From Bugulina stolonifera (Eukaryota; Bryozoa; Gymnolaemata; Cheilostomatida; Bugulidae): a stretch of 64,000 nt of DNA. The notes under the pieces were generated by a model. The model was not told the DNA's origin. It saw only the letters and a program-made list of their open reading frames with translations, and did no database searches. Positions within the stretch are counted from its first letter, which is position 1, and every line of letters begins with the position of its first letter. A program made the translations under genes and the position numbers. Below, piece after piece: positions 12,960-21,900 of this stretch. The DNA lies in the NCBI GenBank assembly GCA_935421135.1, contig OW285190.1:9372501-9436500 (forward strand), given 5' to 3'.

Positions 12960-15900
12960 GCGATGAGAAAACAAGCATCCATCTATCCCGTTTATCTATT
13001 TCTATTTCTACCCCTCCGAGCGATGATGTCGTCGGCTAACCTCCTCGCGAAGTCTACGGTTTGAAGCGCGGAAGAGCCACCGCCTTCACTTTCTCTCGCC
13101 GCTCGTCACGGGGACGGGCGATTTCCCTAGGGGAGGGTCCGGGGGAAATGAGGGTTAAGACGCGAGTCTTTCATCGAAGGTCCGGGGGCGCTCGAACGGA
13201 GGAGCGCGCGAGTGCGGTGTCACCCCGACCAGTTCAGTCTCAACAGTCCCCGGCGAAGAAATCATCCGGAAGCACCACCACCACTCGGTAAGTTTCTTAT
13301 AGTAGTATAGTCAGCGTCGTAAACTCTGCACGGGCACTCCGCACGGGTGTAGCCTATCATTACTCTAACCCGTATTTTCCTTCGCTTCACCCTACTCCAG
13401 CCGACGGTCCGCCCGCGAGGGCCGCGACGGGTCGTTGGGGCGGGAGGGCGGGGGAGGGGCGGGGGATGGGCGGGGGGAGGGCGGCGTGGGGCCACGGCTG
13501 GACTCGCAAACGAGAACCGCCGCGAGGCGGAGGGCGAGGCGGAGGGGAGGGGTGGGGAGGGGTGGGAAGGGGCGGGGACGGGTGGAGGGAGGACGGGTGG
13601 GGTTCGCGGGGCGGGGGGGCGCGCGTACGCGCGCCCCCTTGCCCGAGCCGTGGGACGGGGCGAGGGCGAGGCGCGGGGTTTGCTCTTTAGACTGGGTTCC
13701 GCGGAACAGCCGATGAGGTTTTTGAAACCCCACCCGCGATGGGGGGAGTAGGTTCTAGGGCTTTGCACATAGAGTGAGGTTTAGGGGAGAGGAGGGGGCG
13801 AGAGGACGGGTGGGGTGGTCGTCCGCCCGGGGAGTTTTTGGATCTAGGGCTAATACGACGCGGAAATGGCCGGGTGTCTGTGTAGATCTGCACTGACTAT
13901 ACTACTAACAATTTTTGAGTGTGCAAAACTACAATAACTGTATGCCATAGGATTTTAGTTTGCATACTGCTGGGACTCCATTCACTGCCTGCAGAAGCAA
14001 AAGCAACTTCTCTGCCAGGATATGGAAAGTTGTAAGCCTTTATTGACTGGAATGCTTCATCAATTCCAACTGTGTTGCCATCAGTATTTGAAGCCTTCAT
14101 TTTCTACAAAAAATTATGAAAGCATACACACAACATAAGATTACTGTGTCACATTAAAAACAAATGATATTTTTTACCATGTACCTTTAAACCTGTGGTT
14201 GTTGAGATAATTAATTGTTTAATAAGTAAGTTAATACAAAATTATTTGTTGGAATAATAATTTACTGTCAATGTCGATTTCCTTGTTTGTGTTACAATAT
14301 CTGTTTATGTCAATGGCTTTGTGTGGTCTGCTGCTTTTGCATATCAAGTAAAACCACAACCATTTCCTTGCTGCTATACTTATGTATTATGTTCATCATC
14401 TGTTATAACCAATGATCAGTTAGTGTGCAAACGTCAAACGTTGAAGTTAGACTTACAACATTATTGATTATTGATTGTAAGTTAATGTAATGAAGACGTT
14501 GATTTGATACTGACTGGAACACACTACATTTCCACAAAACAAAACGATGACAGATTTCTAGGTGCATATTGCACCTTTTTTTCTAACTGAATGAAATATG
14601 AGTGCTAAAGCATGAATAATGCGGTCGTGGTAAAAGGCGTGAGCGTGACGTGAGAATGAAATGGTATGAGAGCGTGAAGACAACTCTATCTAACGCTAGA
14701 ATATTTATACTAGGGAGGAGCTAGACGGAAACAAAGCCTTTGGTTGGCGGTTGGGGTTTGGGGTAAATGAGAGTTTTGCTGCTACCGTGAATAATGTTTG
14801 TTGCACAGTAAATGGAAGTCCCCATCAAAATAATACGAGTAAATGTTGTTAGCGGCTACAACGATTGGAGGGAGAGAGCACCTTGGGCGGTACTGATTAA
14901 AACTATTTCCTCATTGGTTAAATACTACTTATTTCGCCTTTATGCGTGAATACCCTCATGATCTGTTTTGATAAAAGCAACACTACATGTATATGCATAT
15001 TAGGATATTGCAGGAGATATCAACTAATTTTGCTCAGTATTACACAGAGCTGCTATAACGCTTAGCTCGAGTGCCTGGTAATAATATTAATTATGAAAAA
15101 TGGAGCTTCCTTTCAGAACAAGCATTGAATACAGCCCCAAGTGAACTAGTAGAACATGCCTGTTGTGCTTAGATGGGAATAGAAAGCCATCAAATACACA
15201 TAACTTTGTAGCAACGGTCAGGTAGTTGTATTGAAAACAGTCTTAATCACATTAAATTTTAGACAGAACAAGCAATTTGAGAATCACTTTGATAAACATA
15301 CCTACTTCAGGTCGAAATTCAAATCAACAAACATGTTGTTGGAGCAGTTATACAGAATTTACATTGCTTAAATGTTTCTCTGAAATCGACCAGTAAAAAA
15401 GTAAATTCGGAAAACTAAGTCATTAGAACTTGTAGAAGAATCGGTCTCTTTTGAAGGGTCCCTTGATTGTCAAAAGTGTTTGTGAAAATGCACTAATGCA
15501 TGCATATAAGCGTATAAGTTTCTTCAGCATACCGTGTCATGAAACAGATCGCCATCCTCTCCAACCTCACTACCACCATAATCTCGGGTAGCCACTATCA
15601 AGGACTTAAATACAGGTGTTACTTGTTCTCCGGCTTCTCGGGAGATTTTCAACTTCGCAGATTCAGCACAGGTCTCAAAACAAATTAGCTACCATTTTAA
15701 TTCAAGTACATAGATGTTGATGCACAGGTGAGAAAATTCTAAACTGTAACGACTACATTGGGGATGATACACGAAACCTCCCACCACATATCTCTTAATC
15801 AAGGAAAAGATCCAGCAGTATTCAAGAAGGATAAAATATGGCAGTCAGGTGGTAGGCGTTAGGGATCATTTTGTCATTCAACAAAAAAAGCAAACAGGCA

Positions 15901-18900
15901 CCAAGCATGAGGGTGCAGCTTTTTTTCAAATTTTTTGTTGTTTTAAAGGGCAACTGAGATGTCCCTCATGATGTTATTAGAATTCAGTTACTGCTAGGTG
16001 TATGACTGTCATCTAAAACTGTATTAAATCTAGTAATAATCATCTAGGAGTATTAAGTGCCTGTAACTTAGATGCAAATTATGTCGAATATCTATAAATT
16101 ACCCCTTTAGTTGTCATAGAGGGGTATGCATCGTGGACCAGTACTCTATGTAGCCATTGCGTAATAAAACATCAAACTGTGTCAAAGAAAAGAAAACATT
16201 TTAAATAAATGTAGAAGTGACCATAGTGTACCTGCAGGCTGCTTATGTCATGACAGCTCAGATATCCACGAACATTCAGAACTTGTACAGACGACAGTTG
16301 TAAGCTGAGTAGCATGATAAGAGTGTCAAGAGATGTATCGCTCTTATTCAGATTATCACCAGTACCTTGGCAATCTATTAGTAGCACTGCAATCTGAAAT
16401 TACACCACAACTACAACAAGCTAAACACTTTGAAAGGCAAAGATTACTACATGTATATTAGAGCGACAATATTCACTTGTCGATGAGAAAGAAAATTTAA
16501 AAAAGTCCATGTAATTTGTGAAGAGCTGACATTTAGCGTGGTATAAAGCTTTTAGGCGCTTCTTTTCTAAAGAACTCCTGAGCTTGAATTCAAACCACAT
16601 GGCTCAAAAGGGGATGATTTTCTTTAGATGCAGTCTTATTAACCTTTTAGATCCCTATATGGCACACACACAATGTACGTGCCATGGGTACACAATAGAT
16701 AAGCCCCATTATGGCACACATGTGTGCTATAATTTCATCACAACTTTTGAAGAGTTTAGATTGCGCTATGATGGTGATTGACCGTTTAAATGAAAGCTCA
16801 TTATGTTAGTTATCCAATGAGCCTATAATTTCAAGGCCACAGTTTGAATAATTGCTAAGTGACTCGTGCAAAGACAGTAAAACTCTGTTTGGCATGTGCG
16901 TGCACGCAACAATTGGACACAACAATCTATCAACTTACACAGTGTGCAACAGTGACTTTCAGTAACCCAAAATGTCTTCTACATTGAGTTATTTCAGTCA
17001 AATAAAGAATTTTTTTGGATAATCCATTGCTGCTGAAATTTTTCTGTTTGTATGCACACAAATGTAGGTAATAGTAGTTTTGTACACACATCTCTAGTAA
17101 CGAAAAAGTGGTTATATTAGCTTTTCTCACACCTCTTAGTATATTTTTCATCATTTTCAACTCACCTGTAAGTAAAAAACCGTGGGTTTACATTGATCTT
17201 ATACAGAATTTTGTCAGGAATGCAATGCACTTTGAACCTTGAAGCTAGCATAAAGACAAATAAAAATACGGGCAATTTTACAGACACACCTCAGCGCACA
17301 AAAATAAGGCCTGGGATTTAGCCTCAAAATTAGGCGGGACTCTGAAAAATATTAATAAAACTGCTGAGAGAACACAATTCTACAGCATCAGTCCTTCGAG
17401 GTACTTCAAATCTGGCTCAATAATCTTAGTAGCGGAGTCCTTCCCATGCTTGAGCTTGGATTTAAAGGTGTTAGGAAGAAAGTGATGAAATAAATGAAGG
17501 TGTTACATAGGCTAAACAGAGCGTATGTTTGTACAGTAATAGGTTTTCGCAAAGCTTTCTCAGCTGTCGCATTAAAAAGCATCGATCTACAAAAGTAAAT
17601 ACCTAACTGCCTAAAAAATTCACTGATACAGATGGGGTTATGGAGTGTTGATCAAAAGTCACAGCATCACCATTGAGTTTACAATAATTTCAGATAGAAG
17701 TTTATAATGTACAATTGCAACTATTGGGGAAAAAAACTTTGCATTGGAATTATATTTCCTCACTCCTGGGTTATGGCGACACACCCAAAATTGAAAGCAA
17801 AGGTTTGTGTTTGCTTGTTGTTGTATTGTAATGGTCACGTATAACTCTGATCTAGCCTCTCGACTACATGACACTAATTATATACACTTATCTTGCGTTA
17901 CACTTGCTTGTACCAACTGTCTATGTAGTAGAATGTTACTTGTATACCTCTTGTATGCATTACTGAGCAATTATGTCCTTTTTATACCCATGTAGAGAGG
18001 CTCGACCTCTCAGAATTGACTGATATTGATTTTGTACACGATCTACAGTAGATGGTTTTAAGCATCTTTTGTCAAACCAGACCTCATTTGGGTCGGCCAT
18101 CGGGCTTCCGGCCGCCATATTGTTGCGCACTTTCCGTACGACACTACGCCGTTTTTTTACGACACTACATCTGCCTTTTTACAGGAACTTCCTCCGAAAG
18201 TTCTTATACTATATAAAGCTCATTGTTTTTATGTTTGTTGTCTCAGTTCATGCTTGGATCTCAATAAAGACACATCTATACTTATATACAGAGTCTTTCA
18301 CTTCGTAGATAGGTCGTTCCCGTTGTCAAGGTCTTCGATCTTGCAACACGAACTGCCTACTAGGTCAGATCACTCTCTTTCTCAGTGTAGTAAACAAGCA
18401 TTGACTCGGGACCATATGGGTCGTCTTTGGTAGTTATTTGACTATTAACACCTGTTAATCTTTCATGTAATGAGAAGACCTAACACCACTCATAGGCTCT
18501 TCACTTTTGACAAGGGAGTCGTCTTAGGCCAACAGCACTACCTCCCCCCCCCCCCAAATCATTACAGTATCATGATTGCATTACATTGCATGCTAAAGTA
18601 CTGTGGTGAAACAGCCTGCCTGGACACAAACTGTATTCTTACTTGTACATTAACATTAAAAATTATACCACATTCATTCATGCATGATGTCTTACTCATT
18701 TAGCAATCATACTCATGTGTGTTATCTTACTTAAAATCAATCAACTAATATTGTATACTGTGTGCCTTTTATTATACTTATCAATCAGACTATTGGAATT
18801 CCACTTGTGTTACAACTTGGTTTTTCCCACATATATTGTTAGCAATTACCTGCTCCTGTCTGATTGTCTTAGATAGAGTCTTTTGCCATTTATATTAAGT

Positions 18901-21900
18901 AACCTTTGTGGCCGATGCTATGGATTGGACTCATATTTATATACCTTATGTTTCACACTTTGGTAAGCACTTTTTGTGCCAAGGCTGACCCTTTTTGTGG
19001 CCAACATTGGGTGGAACCATCCATGTTGTTGCATCAGTTCCGGAGCCGATACCATGTCGGCCGGCCGATACCATAACAGGCTCTTTTGGCCGGAAATAGA
19101 TATAGTATAAAAGGCAGTACATTTTCTGTACCAAATCAGTTGTTGATTGCGCTTGAATAAAGCAACATCTCTTTACTCAAACCTCTAGAGGCTTAACCTT
19201 GTAGGCGGGTAACTCTATCGGAGGTTCCATTGATCCAGTACGGCTCGAGTTCATCCCATCCTCGTTCAAGCAGATCTCTACACCACTTCTACTACATAGG
19301 TCGATCCCGGATTCTATATGAATCCATCGTCGGGCTTAAGATCCTAGAACACCAAATCTTTCATTGCACTCCTCTGGAGTATAAAGTCTATGTGACCTAC
19401 GTCGGTCCTGAGCTCCAATGAGTCTCAGCATCAGCCTACGTCTGATATAACACACCAATAAGAGCACATATAATAACTGTTCACTCTTTATGTAATGAGC
19501 AGAAGGTTACTCGGTCGGCCTCTACCACCTTCCAAGCCCTTCACATACTTGTAGCCATCGGCTCCTGTATGTAGCATACTCCAAAAACATGACAATACAT
19601 TACTATTGCCAAGACTTGTTATAGCTTAGTTGTCTAGCTTGCTGCATGTATATGTTTGTCTCAATGTCGGATAAGCTTGAAAATAAATTCTGTCCATTGG
19701 TTCAATATCTTATGATGTGGCTTTATTTACATGTAGGAAAAGGTACTGTAGCTGTAGACTTTCAAGACCAGCAATTGTGTATTGATGCAAGTTCTTAGTG
19801 CAATTTGGACCGACTTTGTGAAGATCACTAAAAATGAACTTTCATTCACTTAGTCGCGCCTCGGAAACTGCTCTAAATTTCACCAAAAACTGGACTATTA
19901 TGGCTTTTGCTTTCCTGTATGTACAGCTGTTGAAACCCATTCAAAGTATCTCTCTCAGATAATTAGAGAATATAATTTAATACAAATAATCCAGCAAGTA
20001 TTAATCTTTTTATTGATTATTAGGGCATCGGGTGCATGTATGCAACATACTGTAATTTGACCAAGATACCTAAGAATGATTAATCTTTATATAACTAAGA
20101 AATTATTGACAAAATGCAAAATTTTGAGCTATACTGCAAATTGCATCAACTGAATTCTTTGAAAAAAATCTAGTAGCATTGAAGCCGTCTGCACCTACTC
20201 AACAATAAAACCAACTATTAGTTTAACGACGCCATTGCCAACTACATGCATATTAATTTACTTCAGCAGACAGAGATTAGAGCCGCTAACTAATCAATCT
20301 CTGCCCTACAAAATAGTTTGCTATCTTACCTTGATACCATCAGGTCTGTTTAATACAAATGGTCTTTTCCACATACAGATTCCCAAGGTGACTGCTTTCT
20401 TACTTTGAGCCCATTTGACTCCAGTCAGAGGTGTTGTAGATTTCTCCCATCCATCATCATCATTACCTGCCTGTGAAAACACATTTCTGTTTCAAGACAT
20501 CATGCCAAGAAATTGATACACTGAATTACATTGCAAGGAGAATAATAATTAAACCTACTATAGTATTGGTAAGTGTGAATCAGTAAAAGTTTTTTAGTTT
20601 GGCGAAATATATCGCGATCTTTTGAGGTGACAACTTTTGTCTATTTTTTTGGTATTTCCATAAAAAAGGGTTTTGAATTTTATATACATGTACATGTACA
20701 TTGTATATACTTATGCAAATTTTGAAAGCTCACAATGGGCAGTTCAAAGCACTACATATACATGTACATGTATGTACATGTATGTGCAAGTGCCCACATT
20801 AATACACTTGAAACTATGTTAAACACGACGAAAAAAAATCCTCAAATGAGAATTGTTATCCGCATTGCCGAGTTCCACAACTCAATTCAATTTTGTTGGG
20901 AAAACCACATCACTATAACTTCAGTGCACTGTAACAGCATAAGAAGTATGCAATTGGAGAAACTCAAGTAATTTCCCTCTACAAAATGTTTATGAATAAC
21001 TCATTTAAAAGTGAACCGATGTTTCAGCAAAGGAATTGAAATTAAAAACACTTGATTAAGGGTAGAGCTAGACAAGATGAATTTCATTTACCTTTTCGAC
21101 ATGCTCCAGATAGTTTACCAGCAAACAGAAGAGGAAAGATTTTCCAGACCTAGCTACTCCTCCTAAAGAGATCACTCTGGTTGGCAGATCCATGATCTCA
21201 GAGTCTATAACTTCTAATAAGCTTGTATCATCCAGGGAAGCCCTTCTAGATTGTTCATCAAACTGCACAATAGTGATCATCTGCGCGTTGGGGTCCTAAA
21301 TTCAGAGTTAACGGTGTAATAAATTGCCGCTGCATTTCAAATGTGTAACTACAGGAGCAAAATGCATGACTTGGTGTTAGTCAAGCTAGTCAAGCAATTT
21401 AAGGTTTCGAATAGCCTTTCACAGTTGTCTTCCCTCAAAAGGCGACACCTGGAAAACATTCAACACGTGCAGCATTAAAATATTAGAAATTTTTTCTAAT
21501 CAATCAATGCTTGTCTATTGTTCAGAGTTAAGCTCTCAATGAAGAATCTAAAATCAACCATAAAGGGTATGCTACGCGAACGCAAAATTGATGTGAATTG
21601 CATCAATGTTGCGTTTTGTGATTACTGATGTTGAACTTTGCGGAATCCATGGTTATTGCACGTTATAGATTTTTAACTTAAAGATATAAAATGTGAATGA
21701 GTGTTGATTGGCTACAGCTAACTTAATATGCTTTGACAATGCGCTAGCAGCTGAGTTTAGCCTTTACGATATTCAAATAAAGCTGTTAAATAAATTAAAA
21801 TCAATTTCATATTTAATTTGTGATATATTCTACGACCGCAAAATGGAAAAAGCTGTATAGCTATATGTATAGGTGTCTTCACGACCTCTTGGACGGACTT

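Larger units (their letters stand above)
4052..13906 (+). mobile_element. Compact Polinton-like element encoding a protein-primed DNA polymerase
   Basis: A 9,855-bp element with inverted repeats of about 545 bp beginning AGTAGTATAGTCAGTGCAG, a perfect 6-bp duplication, and a family B DNA polymerase gene. These are hallmarks of Polinton/Maverick transposons, but typical members are 15-20 kb and also carry a retroviral-type integrase, capsid proteins, a packaging ATPase and a protease, none of which I can find. Layout: left TIR, 105-bp tandem repeats, OB-like gene (minus), TATA, palindromic 31-bp minisatellite, TATA, polymerase (plus), a decayed exon, right TIR. The polymerase frame is uninterrupted, so the insertion looks fairly young. 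It lies 55 bp downstream of a splice donor in the minus-strand GTPase gene. Confidence 0.9.

Noticed and set aside
4600..13350. Retroviral-type integrase, capsid, FtsK-type ATPase or adenovirus-like protease in the complete element
   Set aside because: Looked for HHCC/DDE patterns, Walker motifs and long extra frames on both strands; none found beyond the two genes described.
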